Positions 11,523 to 23,646 of a DNA stretch of 64,000 nt are shown in pieces. How positions within the stretch are numbered: position 1 is the first letter of the stretch; every line of letters begins with the position of its first letter. The notes beneath the pieces are model-generated. The model searched no databases. It had not been told where the DNA came from and saw only the letters and a list, made by a program, of their open reading frames with translations. A program made the position numbers and the translations under genes. This stretch comes from Nageia nagi (lineage: Eukaryota; Pinophyta): NCBI GenBank assembly GCA_050084985.1, contig JBITNC010000002.1:7750001-7814000 (forward strand). The letters are read 5' to 3'.

Positions 11523-12327
11523 TGTTGGAATGTATAATGCATTACTGTAAGGTTTTGTAAGGTTATTCTTGCAAATTTACCAATATTTAAAGGTATCCAT
11601 ATATACCTTAAGTACTTAAGTGAATATGATAATGTAAATTGTCTTACACTCCATCTCATGAGAATGCCCCTTGGGTAAAAGGGTGTAGAATGTCATTACA
11701 TTGTACATTGGTTAAAAGGGTGATCCAAGGGAGGATTTTGGCCTATAAATAGGAAGCCCTCTACTTGAGATCATATACCAAAATGTTGAAGCAAAGTAAT
11801 GCTCCATGATTAGTGTTAGGAGAGAAAGAAAGGGGTCTTCTAAGAGAGTTATCTTTATGAATGATAAATATCTTAATTAGTGGACATACTCCCATGGTTC
11901 AAGTAACTACTTTAAATTGGTTTCAACTTTATGAGATTGATTTTGTGTTCATAATATATTGATAATATTCAAGAGAGCTTTCATGTGATCTTAGGTAATT
12001 AGAAATTTAGTCTTCTAGGCTTATATCTTCACTTAGAATGATATGTCATATGTATCTTAGCATTGGTGCTAACTAGAGTATTGGCATTGGGGATCCTAGA
12101 GATATAATTTATTCAATCTACTTTTAAGGTTATGGTGAAGTAAATGATATATCTTGAGTGCAATATATTCTAATCTCGATGAATGGTGTTTATAAACACT
12201 AATAAGTTTGTGAGAGATATTCATAGTCCTATTAATATGAAAGCTTAATAGTCTTTCCATGCCTATAACTCTTAATTTATAGGATTAGGAACATACATGA
12301 ATTCCTCTTTGCATGATAGGGTCAACA
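11523..12327 (+). other. Possible LTR with plant-type promoter
   Basis: It begins TGTTGGAATG exactly where similarity to the X repeat ends, and contains CCTATAAATAGGAAGCC at about 11742, a good plant TATA box. Copia LTRs often begin TGTTGGAA. I propose an end at GTCAACA (12327), but no primer-binding site, partner LTR or target-site duplication is convincing. Confidence 0.35.
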
Positions 12328-13672
12328 TTGGTGGTCTATCATATAAAATAAGAGAATCATACGTGAAAAGTATATTTTATATATCATAAATGATAATTGA
12401 AACATAAGATAACATCATATTGATCATAACATAATGAGGATTATGTAATAACTAATTTGGCCCAAAAAAGGGTGCCAAATTAGGTGTCAAAAATGATCTT
12501 AACTTTATCATTTGAATAAATGTCACTAATTGAGATGAAGTTATCCCCCTCACCAAAAGAACTAGCTTTGAAATCATTGAGTTCATCTACAATAATATTC
12601 TTTATCACTTTTGTATCATAACTAAAATAATCATATATTATGGTATTTTATTTAAAAATAATCATTTAAATATGTTATGTAGTATAAGTAATATCCAATA
12701 TAGATTTTTTACCCCAACTATCCCCATAGAAATTATTGAATTGAAGCCTAAAGTAAGATCATTATCAAGATCCTTCAAAATGTAATTAATGATTCTTATT
12801 AAGATTGGTATTTCAAATTTGCATTGGCACTTTATACCTATCATACTAGTACTCATATACTTACCAAGGTAATACCATAATCATTATTTTATAATGTTTA
12901 ATCTATCATGACCATTTATCTTGAGATTCATATGTTATGAATCTCTTTATAATACTTAATTGATCATAAATCTTACCATAAAGACCAACTTGTCCAATTA
13001 TATTTTATTGATCAACATTGAATAAATACTCTAGAATATATCATAAGCATATATAATAAAAAGGTCTAAAACAATATATAAATAAGAAATAAGTAAACAT
13101 GGAAAGTTTTCTCTTCATTAAGTAGTACCTTACACCATTAATACAAACATTGGTTTATGAAAATATCATCTAGCTAATATTAATGAAGAAGAAAATACCA
13201 AGGCTATTAACATAATGAACCTTTAACTATTCCATTCTTAAAGGATCATACTTTTCACTTGCTTATATATAATCATTATCCATTATTCAAAATAAAAATT
13301 AACATGACATTTTTATATTGGTGATATAGGTTATGAAACTCATCTACACTAAGGAAACAATTAATAGTGTCACCACCATCCTCCATCCCCATAACACCAT
13401 TAGTACCATCTCTTTCTTACTCAATCAATCATTAACCATAATTTCATTTTTTATGTTAATATTTTGATTCTTATATTCAACTAACAAGGTCTAACCAACA
13501 TATTCATCTTGAGTATTTACAATTTGAATTCTAGATTGTGTAATGATGTTAGGTATCTTATGTTTTATTACTAACCTTTCTTATAAGGATCAATATATCA
13601 TATAAATGATCAATCTCAAAATTCACTCTCATTCATAATACTACATGTGTTCCTTTCATTCCAAAAGATAAA
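12328..13672. other. Unrecognised AT-rich sequence left of element B
   Basis: No known domain or repeat is recognised. A short minus-strand frame (about 13555-13400) reads like protein (IQIVNTQDEYVG) but is broken by stops and cannot be named. Confidence 0.4.
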
Positions 13673-13677
13673 CATTG

Positions 13678-14570
13678 TGTACTACCAAAAAAACAACCCT
13701 GTTAACAAACAAAAAAAATCATGCTACAACCAACAAAAATTCATTTATTGAATTTTGAATAGATCTCAATAATCAATTTACAATGAAAAATCTCATATTG
13801 ATTTATGATGTACAATAGTGTCTTGTATAATAAGGGCTTTTTTTACAATATAGGGTGATGTAGGTTCCCTTGGACCTCCTTTGAATGGGTGTATTGATGT
13901 ATGCAAGCTTTCAGTAGTGTATCCAAAAACCTACAAGAAAATATTGATGATGATCTTTGAGTGCTCAATAGTCTTTTGGCTTTCCTTTTCTCTAACTAGC
14001 TATCATGCACCTATAAATCCTGCACAAACACAAATAAGGAATATATCAAACATACCTAATCACATAGTTAAAAAACATATGAAAGTACAACATAATGCAA
14101 GTATGAAAGCATGGAAAAACATAATGCAATTACCTACTATAAGTCTGAATATATTTTAGCAGAGTATTGTTGCATAAAAATTCAATCCTTTTCTCCTTAG
14201 GAGAGGTTTAATTTATAGAGTTTTGGGATGGCCAAAGTTGCTATTTTGGAAGCAAGGATAGGATAAAAAAGCTCATCCAACCTTGTCACAAGGTTCATCT
14301 ATGTGGGGAAACGTGTAAGATCAAGGATGAGTCATCCAAGATCTGCTAGTTTATTTCCCAAGGTGCCCTAATTTTTCCATTTTTTCTTTAATTTTTTTTA
14401 TTTATAGGATCGCTAACGATTGTGTGTCAAACATTGATGATTGGGTTATATTGTCGGTGACTATATTAGGTTGCCAACAACTAGAAGGGTTTGACAAAAT
14501 TTATTATTTTTATAAATTTTTATTTCCTTCTTTCTTTTATCGAAAGAAGGGTCATTTTTAGGTGTCTATA
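13678..14570 (-). repeat. 3' LTR of element B
   Basis: On the minus strand it starts TATAGACACC at 14570 and ends GTAGTACA at 13678; the first G of canonical TG has become A. It aligns along its length with 61086-63095 apart from the CACTA insertion there. A TATA box CTATAAATTAAA is at 14218-14207 (minus strand). The uninterrupted CACTA target, ACAAGGTT, is at about 14289-14296. Confidence 0.85.
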
Positions 14571-14625
14571 TTTTTCCCCTTTTCAAAATACCCAACATTT
14601 TATAAATAGGGATTATTTCAAAAAA
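14571..14625 (-). other. PPT and imperfect stem-loop of element B
   Basis: On the minus strand the tract GAAAAGGGGAAAAA abuts the 3' LTR. Just upstream, TTTTTTGAAATAATCCC and GGGTATTTTGAAAA can pair imperfectly. The placement matches the hairpins of elements A and C. Confidence 0.55.
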
Positions 14626-15710
14626 CCAAGCCTATCTAAGAGGGAATGCAATCAAGTTTTAGGTTTGTGTTCCTAACCTTATGTCAAGACTATGAATTAG
14701 CTTATCCTCTATGAATAAGCTTAATTTGAATGATTAGAGTACAATGAAATCCATTTTTTGTTCTTTTACATTTGACATGTTTTGAAAATAATTAGGGTTG
14801 TAGTAGTTCAAGGTGTAACTTAGGTAGTTATCACTATACCATGTGCTATGTTGGTAGGATACAAATGGAGTCTTAGCTATCAGGAATATGCCATAACTAG
14901 CATATGATAAAGAAGCTTCCTTGTGAATACAAATCTTTTATTATTTTGCTTTTGTCCTAGCAGATGGGTTACTTGATTATCTTGCACAAAATTTCATCCA
15001 ACAATTTTAAACATACCCAAACCTATCCTTATTTTTTCTATTAAATGAAGGATCATTTTTTGAATTCAAAGTTACTCAAGAACTTTGAGGTTTTTCAAAG
15101 CCTTGGACTTGGACAAAGTCCACAAGCAAAAAACTTGTTTTCATTTTATCTTTGACACATTTTTTAGTATTTAGGGTTTTTTAATTATTTTGTATTATTT
15201 TTGACATTTTTATGATATTCTTGGTGTGAAGAATTCTTGAGTGCAAGTATTTTGTCTAGATTTTTGCATTAATTCATTTAGGAATCTAGACTTGAATTTT
15301 AAACTTAGGAACATAGTTTGAGTTTTCATGTATTTTTTACCCTTGGTTGAATATCGTTGGTTGCATAAAAAGATACAAAAAATATTGCAAATGTCTTTAA
15401 TTATTCTATTTTATTTTGAACTTCCTCATTAATATTTGCAGTTAATCATAGGCCTAAGTAGGCCTAAAGATTTTTTAACATATTTCAAAAGTTTTCAAAT
15501 TTTTTATATTTTTAAGGTTTTTTTTTGTGGATCACTGGCGGCTGATATAAAATTACTAGCATTTGATTGCATGGATTAATAAAAAGAAAAAGCTTTTATA
15601 TCACTTTTTCATTTGTCTTTTATGCCAGGTCAAAGCTCCATTATATCCCTACTCCACAAGCTAATTTTTGACCCTATTTTTACCCTTTTTTTATGTTAAC
15701 TTGTTCTAGG
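14626..15710. other. 3' non-coding region of B and upstream region of its PMD gene
   Basis: AT-rich and without a gene. At about 15528-15555 there is a decayed motif cluster (GGATCACTGGCGGCTGAT) like the CGCCGGTGACT-type motifs of element C, in the same position upstream of PMD exon 1. Confidence 0.5.
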
Positions 15711-18010
15711 ATGCCACCATAAGGATGTTCAACATTGTGTAAGAGACCAATGAGGGAAGAGGTAGGTTTTCAAACCCTCTTTTTTAATTTTTTACCTAAT
15801 GTATTAATTCTAACCATTATATAGTCAATTAGAACTGTAGCAATAATAGAAGTAGTTTTTTAATCATTTTAGATCATTTATAATTGTAAAAAAAATCATT
15901 TTTATAGGATTTTGAATTTTTTCAAAACCCTCAATCATGATTACTGACAAAGATCGAGGGTTTACAGAAAAATCAATGATCAACCATGATTACTAGGATT
16001 AAATTTATATTATTTAATATATATATATATATATATATAATTAACCTTATTATATGAATATCTTAGGTTTTAGATATTTTTGAGCCATGTGGGCAATACC
16101 CTAGGATTCTCTTAGAGGGTTGCAACATGTTAACAACTGAGGACCACACTTTCCTACATAGTGTGGGTTTTAGAGTAGGACCCTATATGGGTTGTATTCA
16201 TTGGTATTACCCATTATGGGTGGCCTTGTTGCAGAGAGGGGATTCCTCAATTGGCACCTTCCATCTCCCTATAGGGGAGATGACTATTATGGTGGAGGAC
16301 ATCCATCATCTATATTGTCTACCTATTTAAGAGAAATGGATTCACCATGCTATGGATCAAGAGTTAGTGCATCCCAACATCATTACAATTTATGGAGCAG
16401 ATGTCATTGATGGATTTTTAGGTAACATGTTTTAAGGTGGCTTCCCATATTTCAAGTACTAGAAGAATAAATAGTAGGAGTTTTAGGTTACTCACTTTTG
16501 GATATAGGTAGCAATCAATTTCCTTAGTTGTTGTTACATGTAGTGGTTGATATGCTTCAACATGTTACTACTTATGCTTAGGCTCCTACTCTGTTAGCAT
16601 AGATATAGTAGGAGTTATTCTTTATTCATTAGGTGATAGGTCATTCTTATAAGTTATGATCACTCTATAAGGTTGGACATACAAGCACATCCATGTGGCT
16701 CACCCTCATGGACTTCTAGATCCTAGATTTGTGACACACATTACATACCTAGTTGGGATTTTATGATGGAGAGATGATTTTTATTCATATCCTTTTGATA
16801 GTATTTGTCATGATGTGGCACATTATCAACATTTATTATCACACTTAGTTCCTAATCAAGTGAGGTTTAGACCTTAGCACTCTTATCTGGATTGGGACAA
16901 ACTTGTTGCTCAGCTTATTGGTATTATATAGGCTAAAGTTCTTAGTGAGAGGAGGATGGACTTCCTAGAGTATTTTTACTTTGAGTGTGTACGATGCCAG
17001 TTTAACATTGTACAAGATATTCTACTAGTTGCTATCCAATTTTTTAGGAAGGGTGAGGTATTTTTTAAGGGCATTTAAAGTATCATGTATGCAAAGCTTA
17101 GTCTGATATAGGAGGATCCATTAGTGAAGGATTCTAAGGTTGATGATGTGAGGGCTATTGAGGAATACTTGGAGTGGTGGTAGGTTGAGATAGAGGGGGA
17201 TGCTGGAGAGGAGTTGGGTCATCATGTACATTAATGAGTTGATAAGCCATATGAAGCAACTAAGGTCAAAGGGGTAGCTGGGGACAACCTTACAGAGGAG
17301 CAAGTCGAGGAGCAAGTTGAGGAGTAGATGATCGATGAGTCAAGAGATATAATTGATCAAGGAGAGAATATTGAGATAAATTTAGTAGCTATAGGGGCTA
17401 TAGGAGATCAAGCTCCTCCTCCATATGTTCCCAATGTTGATGCACTCTAGAGTGATATATACAAGTTGAGGTATTAGGTATCTCATATCAATGCTTGCAT
17501 GTACCATTATTGAGCTGAGAGAGATAGATATCATCAAGAGAGGGATGAGGCCTAAGCTTCTTCATAGGCTAGAGGAGCTAGTACATATATAGGGGACTAT
17601 CCAACCATTAATATTTTCTCAAGGTATTATTTAGTAGAGAGATTACTACTCCTCCATTATTAATACATGGTTGACCAAGGTACCACTGTATGTTCTTGGT
17701 ATTCTATATCTAGTACCTCCTATTTTAGATATTCTTATGGATATTTCATCACACCAGGTAGCCAGTGTAGTCTAAAGGATAGCTAGCACATAGGGTAAGA
17801 TTGTTAAACCTATTGCATAACATAGCCATAGTGAGATAGGAGGGGTTTCTTCATAGCATCTAATGGGGTAATCTTAGATATGTAGAGTGAATCAAGCCAT
17901 GATTCCTACAAGTTCAATGGGTACTACCCATTCAGAATAGGGTCAGGCTAGTAGTTCAATAGATGGTGGGGAGGGAAGACCTTGAGGATATCCTAGTGGT
18001 TGGATTATGT
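15711..18010 (+). pseudogene. Antisense PMD gene of element B, two exons, many stops
   Basis: It runs opposite to element B. Exon 1 (15711-15761, 51 bp) begins MPP and ends REE before the donor GTAGGT; codon 4 is a stop. Exon 2 begins at 16067 after TATCTTAG. Exon 1 length, phase 0, donor and acceptor all match the C copy (44610-44560 and from 44225). Exon 2 carries the PMD core: DHTFLHSVGFRVGPYMG, then HWYYPLWVALLQR, TFHLPIGEMTIMVEDIH and LYCLPI before a stop at 16328. Later pieces match C as well: EYFYFECVRCQFNIVQDI near 16968-17021 and PNVDAL.SDIYKLRY near 17431. The tail has an acidic part and then a Ser/Gly-rich end. A plant mobile domain protein is indicated; its role in retrotransposons is not known. 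Confidence 0.75.
15762..16066 (+). other. Intron of the B PMD gene, with motif cluster and TA microsatellite
   Basis: GT..AG limits are conserved with the C copy. It contains decayed motif copies (ATTACTGACAAAGATCGAGG, then ATGATCAACCATGATTACTA) at about 15938-15995 and a (TA)n run at about 16015-16038. Intron length is 305 bp against 334 bp in C. Confidence 0.65.
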
Positions 18011-19285
18011 GTTGTTTATATTTCATGTTACACCAGTGTTATTTTACAAACTATGTTATCTTATTTTTTGAGATCATGGAGGGCATGATCATTTCTTATG
18101 TTTTAGATATACCCAAATTATTCCTAAAGATCAACCTTAAAAAAAACTTGGAGAAAATAAGGTGAATCAATTTTAAAATTTGGGTGAAAATATAGCCTTT
18201 AAAATAAAAGATATAAGTGGATACATACCATATATGTACTATATGTCAATTTTTTGGTGATTAGATACATAAATTTAATATTTTCTTGTAATTTTAGGGT
18301 GAATGACCCCCCTTTCAAGGCTCCAAATAATAGCAAATTTGAAAATCTTAAAATCCTAATTTTCACTTATTAGCAAAGATTAGCCACTAAGAAAAACACT
18401 AATATATATTAGTCATAGGCTTATTTGTTGATGACCATATTTATTTTAGCAATCATGGATATTATGATTAATGGTTAGTTTTTCTAGATGGGTGTGATGG
18501 ATAGCTTATGCAGTGGAAATTTAATTATATTTTTCAATATATACATAATAATGATATCATATACTTTTTTATGCATGTTGATGATACTTTATTACATGTT
18601 TTTTGATTATCATGTTTTATGGTGTATGGTTATTACTTTATATTGCTAGATGCATGTATTAGATTTTTTAATATATAAAAAGTATGAATAGTTGATTTCA
18701 TGTTTTAATGACATGTTTAACTTAGTATTTGACATTCATTCTCATAAATCAAATACTATGACACTTATTATTTTACTTAGTTTTGTTAATGTAAAGTAAT
18801 ATTTATATAAGACTGGTATGTTTATGAAACAAGATTTGATTTGTAGGAAAATAGAATAAACGTAATATACATGCCTTAGACATAATATACTAGTACAAAC
18901 ATATATAGTAATATGGAATGATGTGGATGTATGGATGTAAAACATACAATATTTACAAGACACTTATGGATGTATGGATGCATTGTGAATAAATACATAT
19001 GGACAAATGGTATATAAATGTAAAATAATTTTTGGAGTGTATGGAACTTAATGACCTAAGGTAATTACAAATAACATAATAATTCAAACATTCATCTTAA
19101 TATTTTGGCAATTTATAAAGATTTATAATAATTATATATGATTATATGAAATGAATGAATAAATATAATATAATAAATAAGTGTAATGAATAATACCTTC
19201 AATATCTAGTTTTATTAATTGGTCTTTTGCTTTGGTCTCATCCACTAGGGATGATATAAAACAAGATTATGATATACTTAAGTTT
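18011..19285. other. Spacer of element B, left of element F
   Basis: Very AT-rich sequence with many ATGTATGG-like and TATACAT-like short repeats. No gene is recognised. By order it is the spacer between the PMD gene and the sense accessory ORF. Confidence 0.5.
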
Positions 19286-19290
19286 TCCAT

Positions 19291-19905
19291 TGATCCAAGT
19301 GGATATTAGTGGCCACCTACCTATTCCACTTGGGCCCCCACCATTATCTCTTTCAGTTTGTCAATTTCAGCATAACTTACTATTTTTAGGAATTTTGTTT
19401 TTTTGGGTCTTGAACTTCTAGAGCCATTTTGAGGCCCTAAATGACATTTTTTGGGCATCATTTTTTAGTGAATTTCATGGAATGAAATTTTTCTTGAAAG
19501 TTGTAGTCCTCGAATAGAGATTTATAATGATGTATCATGTGCATCAAATGGAGATAGTATGCTAAAGTTACGTCCCTGGGAAGTTGAAACACCAATTTAC
19601 CCAAACAGGGCCCATAGTTTTGGTGCTTCATCTCCTAAGGTTAGGTTTTTGGGATGTTTAGGGTTCTCCATTATTTCTCCATAATAAATAGGCCCTCAAG
19701 CCTCATTTTAACTTAGTTTAGAGGCCTGTAGCTACAACATCTCTTCTCAGAGATAGCTACCAGTGCCCTAGCTAGTTTTATTTCCATTCTATCTGTAAGC
19801 AAATTTCATTCTTTAACATTAATGAAATGAAGTGTTATTTCTACTGCATCTTTATATTTATGGTTATATATTTATTCTATTGCATTCCTACATAAATTTG
19901 GATTA
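19291..19905 (+). repeat. 5' LTR of element F
   Basis: 615 bp, TGATCCAAG to TTTGGATTA; the 3' copy ends GGATCA, so the last CA has become TA here. AATAAATAGGCCC near 19683 is the likely TATA region. It aligns closely with 23029-23641. Confidence 0.9.
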
Positions 19906-20030
19906 GTGTTATTAGAGCGATCTATTTTTTCTTGATCCTTCTTTGCATGTCCCTAATGAGGTTAGGGCATAAGGAGCTAGGGCTTGATCTGGTGGAACCT
20001 TTGCAAGATTAGCCTCATAAACCTCAATAG

Positions 20031-20990
20031 ATGCCCATGGGGTATGAAAAGAAAGATGAGGGAGCAGGAGATCCTATCAAAATATTGCTCAAGGAGGCCC
20101 TTGAAAAAAAAAGGAATGTGATGATGGATAACTTTGCTCAGATCCTTCAACAGCTACCCACCAATGATGCATATGCATCCAGTAGCCACTCTAGAGTTAC
20201 GACTCCTTTTAAGGTACAAGTAAATTTTGACATTCCCATATTTGAGGGTCAAATAGATGTCGATGCCATAGATATATGTTTGAATCTATTAGAAGGATAT
20301 TTCTCTATGCATGACTTTTTAGATTGGGAGAAGATTATTTTTGCACTCCTCAAAGCTACCCTCCATGTTAAGGACTGGTGGGAAACCTACTGTGAGAATA
20401 AGGACTAGATAGAACCCTCTCTATTCTTAGTCGTACCAACTTGGAATTATTTTCAAGATGCCATCAAGGAATAGTACTATCCTATGGGGAGCTATGAGGA
20501 CAAGTACATACAATGGACCATGCTGTGACAACAAAGGGATCAAGATGTGCATGAGCTGACGAATCTGTTCCATACCCTGTGCACAAAGTTGGGTATCAAA
20601 TATTTAGAGAAACATTTGGTGATAAAGTATCATAGCTATCTACATAGATACATTCAAGAGGAAATGGAGTTCCTCAACATCTCCTTGCTTGGTATAGCAT
20701 ACCAGTATGCTGCTAAGATTGAGCAAAAATTCAAATTGAAGAAGTGAGACTTTGGATCTACGAATCAAAAGTAAGGGAAAGGTGCTTCCAAACCATAGAA
20801 TAAAGGATAGAGCCAAGGCATGGTATCCAAATACAACCTATAAAAGCCATAAGAAAATAACAACATCGTAAAGCCAAAGAAGGACATGGGAAAGTGGTGT
20901 GAGTTCCATAAGAGCTCCACTCACAACATAAGTGAGTGTCGAGCCAAGCAGTCACTAGTGGCTGAGATGAGGGCTTCTGAGTCAGATGCA
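20031..20990 (+). pseudogene. gag: gag of element F
   Basis: It starts MPMGYEKKDEGAGDP and continues KILLKEALEKKRNVMMDNFA, the usual N-terminus of this chromovirus group. The retrotransposon gag core follows: NFDIPIFEGQIDVDAIDICL, then GYFSMHDF and WWETYCENKD before a stop at 20406. After further stops the frame returns at 20547 (DVHELTNLFHTLCTKLGI). A degenerate zinc knuckle KWCEFHKSSTHNISECR is at about 20892-20942. Gag forms the virus-like particle and binds element RNA. Several stops make it non-functional. Confidence 0.8.
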
Positions 20991-21139
20991 TGCTCTAACT
21001 TTGTATTAGAACCTAAAAAGGGGAATGAAAAAGGGAAATAGACTATTGATGCAGAACCCAATGCCACTGTTGCCACTATAAAGGTCTAGAAGGAGGAACC
21101 AAAAGATCCAAAGGAGGAGGAACATCTCTTCCACTCCTA

Positions 21140-21470
21140 GATGTGGGTAAAAGGCTCCCCTATATAGTTCATTATCAATAATGGGAGCCAAAAGAACCTC
21201 ATTTCAATAGACACCATGAAGCGATTGGGCTTTTCAACCATAGCTCACCCACATCCATACACCATCAGGTGGCTTCACCAAGGATGAATCTCCACATCAA
21301 CCAGCAGTGCCACCTTCCCTATAGCATCAAGCCCTTCATGGATGAGGTATTATGTGACATTGCTCCTATTGATGTTTTTGATGTATTATTAGGACAACCA
21401 TACTTGTGGAAGCATCATGCTATGTATGAGTCTTGACCTCATGTTATTATTATTACTTTGGGAAATAAGT
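21140..21470 (+). pseudogene. pro: Aspartic protease region of element F
   Basis: Contains FIINNGSQKNLIS around 21168-21206, which corresponds to the protease motif (V/I)D.GS with the catalytic Asp replaced by Asn, followed by TMKRLGFSTIAHPHPYTI. Frameshifts break the rest. The replaced Asp implies loss of activity. Confidence 0.7.
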
Positions 21471-21646
21471 TGTAGAGGATACTAGAGGTACCACCTCCTA
21501 TGACTATCTCTTTGGTTACTACAAAATAATGCAGTAAGCTCATTTCCCAAACTAGGAAATTCATTTTCCTGATGATCCACCCCCTAGGCAAGAAGAAGAC
21601 TATGGCCATGACCTCCAGATAGGGCCCCTCTGCATGACAAAAATAA

Positions 21647-21805
21647 ATGGATAAGGTTATGGAGGAGTACAGGGACATCTTCACCTCACCCACAGGGGTT
21701 CCTATGCACTATCAGGTCAAGCACCCGATTGATCTGACCCTAGGTGCACTGCTACCCAATGGATCGATCTACCAGTGCTTTATTCTAAAAAATAATGAAA
21801 TCAAG
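21647..21805 (+). pseudogene. pol: N-terminal stub of reverse transcriptase in element F
   Basis: Reads EEYRDIFTSPTGVPMHYQVK, then HPIDLTLGALLPNG and the start of the segment that normally leads into RT. It then passes directly to the end of the integrase zinc-binding region, so the whole RT palm and RNase H are deleted between about 21805 and 21820. Confidence 0.8.
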
Positions 21806-22780
21806 AAGCACATCATATCCTACACTACTTGTGCCATTTCTAATCTAACCATCAAGAAGTAAGGCCTATATACTCCACTACCTACCCCTATTCAACCTTG
21901 GGAATCCATCTCCATGGATTACATGTCGGGCCTACCTTCTACTAAGAATAGTAATGATTGTGTTTTCATGGTCATTGATAGATTCTTGAAGATGGCCATT
22001 ATGGTGGCTTGTAAGAAGAATATCATAGTAGAAGCCACTGCTAAACTCTTCTTTGAATGAGTATGGGTGCACTTTGGGATCCCATAGTCTATCATATCAT
22101 ATTGAGATAGCAAGTTCCTCAGTACATTTTGGTCCAGCCTTTGGTCAATGTTGGACACAAAGCTCACCAAGTCCATAGCTTTCCATCTCCAAATAGATGG
22201 CTAGATAGAGGTCATCAATAGAATGATTGTACACATTCTATGCATGTATAATTCAAAGCATCCATGCACATGGGATGAGAGCCTCCCCTATGTACAACAT
22301 AGTTATAACAGGGCTCTCCATAGTTTAATTAGCCATAGCCCCTTTCAGGTGGGCTTGGGATTCCAGCCACTATGTCCCATTCATGTAGCCATGCCATTTG
22401 CAGCTGCTTAGGCTGATTTAGCTCACATCTAGCCTAAAGTTGATAAAGTAAGTAGCTTCATCAAGCACATTCAACACATCTACCAATAGGTTCATGATAT
22501 ATTGGACAAAGCCAATGTGAAGTATAAGTAGCACCATGATCAACACTGGGTGCCACACAACTTCCAAGTGGGAGACAAAGTATGGCTACATTTGTAAAAG
22601 GAGCACCTCACTAGACCCCACTACAAGCTTCACCCACTCTAATATGGGCCATACACCATCACCAAGGCTATAGGGAACAATGCTTTTGAGATTGGGATTC
22701 CACCATTCCTTGGACTACACCCAATCTTCAATGTGGATCGCCTTCATCCTTACTTCCCACCTCTACTGGACACTTCAGAT
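21806..22780 (+). pseudogene. int: Integrase of element F
   Basis: Begins at the tail of the zinc-binding region (YTTCAISNLTIKK), then PWESISMDYMSGLPSTKNSN with the first catalytic Asp, then VFMVIDRFLKMA. The second Asp region is broken by a stop and a shift ([12 protein letters not shown]). The segment with the third acidic residue reads EVINRMIVHILCMYN, followed by SLPYVQHSYNRALHS and FQVGLGFQPL. The C-terminal module shows NFQVGDKVWLHL, YGPYTITKAIGNNAFEIGIP and HPIFNVDRLHPYFPP. Numerous stops are present. Confidence 0.85.
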
Positions 22781-23020
22781 ATTGCAGAATAACTCACACC
22801 AATAGAGTTAAACCTAAATTGTATGGAATATGCCACCATAGATTGTATCATGGACATGCAAATCAAGAACACTCACCAACAAAGGATCCAATTATATCAG
22901 GTTGTCAAAGCTGGCCAACTCCTGCACCAAGGAAAGTGGTTCACTAGGGACCAAGTTCAACAGAAATTTCCTCATCTCATGGAGGAACTTAATGCAATGG
23001 GGACCATTACTTTCTAAGAG
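22781..23020 (+). pseudogene. C-terminal tail of element F polyprotein
   Basis: Open frame TIDCIMDMQIKNTHQQRIQL then YQVVKAGQLLHQGKWFTRDQ and QKFPHLMEELNAMG, in the chromodomain position of this group. It ends at the PPT. Confidence 0.7.
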
Positions 23021-23028
23021 GGGAGGAA

Positions 23029-23641
23029 TGATCTAGGTGGATATTGGTGGCCACCTATCTATTCCACTTGGGCCCCCACCATTGTCTCTTTTAGTTTGTC
23101 AGTTTCGACATAACTTACTATTTTTAGCAAAAAAAATTTTGGGTCCTGAACTTCTGGAGCCATTTTGAGGCCCTAAATGATGTTTTTTGGGCATCATTTT
23201 TCAATGAATTTCATGAAATGAAATTCATCCTAAAAGTTTTAGTCCTTGGATAAATGTTTCTAATGATGTATCATGTGCATCAAATGGAGATAGTTTGCCA
23301 AAGTTACGTCCCTGGGAAGTTGAAACACCAATTTACCCAAATAGGGCCCATAGTTTTGGTGCTTCATCTCCTAGGGTTATGTTTTTGGGATGTTTAGGGT
23401 TCTCCATTATTTCTCAATAATAAATAGGCCCTTGAGCCTCATTGTAACTCAGTTCAGAGGCCTGTAGCTGCAATATCTCTTCTCAGAGATAGCTACCAGT
23501 GCCCTAGCTAGTTTTATTTCCATTCTATCTATAAGTAAATTTCATTCTTTGACATTAATGAAATGAAGTGTTATTTCCATTGCATCTCTATATTTATGGT
23601 TATATGTTTATTCTATTGCATTCCTACATAAATTTGGATCA
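23029..23641 (+). repeat. 3' LTR of element F
   Basis: 613 bp, TGATCTAGG to TTTGGATCA, preceded by the PPT and followed by TCCAT. Confidence 0.9.
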
Positions 23642-23646
23642 TCCAT

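Larger units (their letters stand above)
19291..23641 (+). mobile_element. Element F: RT-deleted chromovirus-type Ty3/gypsy element, TSD TCCAT
   Basis: LTRs at 19291-19905 and 23029-23641 lie within the perfect duplication TCCAT (19286-19290, 23642-23646). A PBS-like TGTTATTAGAGCGAT (19907 on) follows the 5' LTR and resembles the initiator tRNA-Met site TGGTATCAGAGC at 10 of 12 bases. A PPT AAGAGGGGAGGAA ends at 23028. Gag, protease, start of RT, integrase and C-terminus are present, but most of RT and all of RNase H are missing. The element interrupts the spacer of B. Confidence 0.9.

Noticed and set aside
11523-12327. Complete LTR retrotransposon starting here
   Set aside because: No PBS, partner LTR or duplication could be found; CTTAA occurs several times but never after a CA terminus.
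13673-13677. Chance pairing of two unrelated LTRs instead of one element B
   Set aside because: The 4-of-5 duplication alone would be weak, but equal LTR lengths, PBS and PPT on the proper sides, and ordered coding parts throughout make one element far more likely.
13881-14159. 92-codon + frame, with a close copy at 61226-61564
   Set aside because: Both lie inside the LTRs of element B, which explains the similarity; no known domain, and the frame is antisense to the element.
16015-16038. (TA)n run considered as a regulatory element
   Set aside because: Simple microsatellite inside the PMD intron of B, absent from the C intron.
20758-21191. Minus-strand open frames opposite gag of element F
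   Set aside because: They are shadows of the + strand gag and protease sequence, whose zinc knuckle and protease motif are recognisable.
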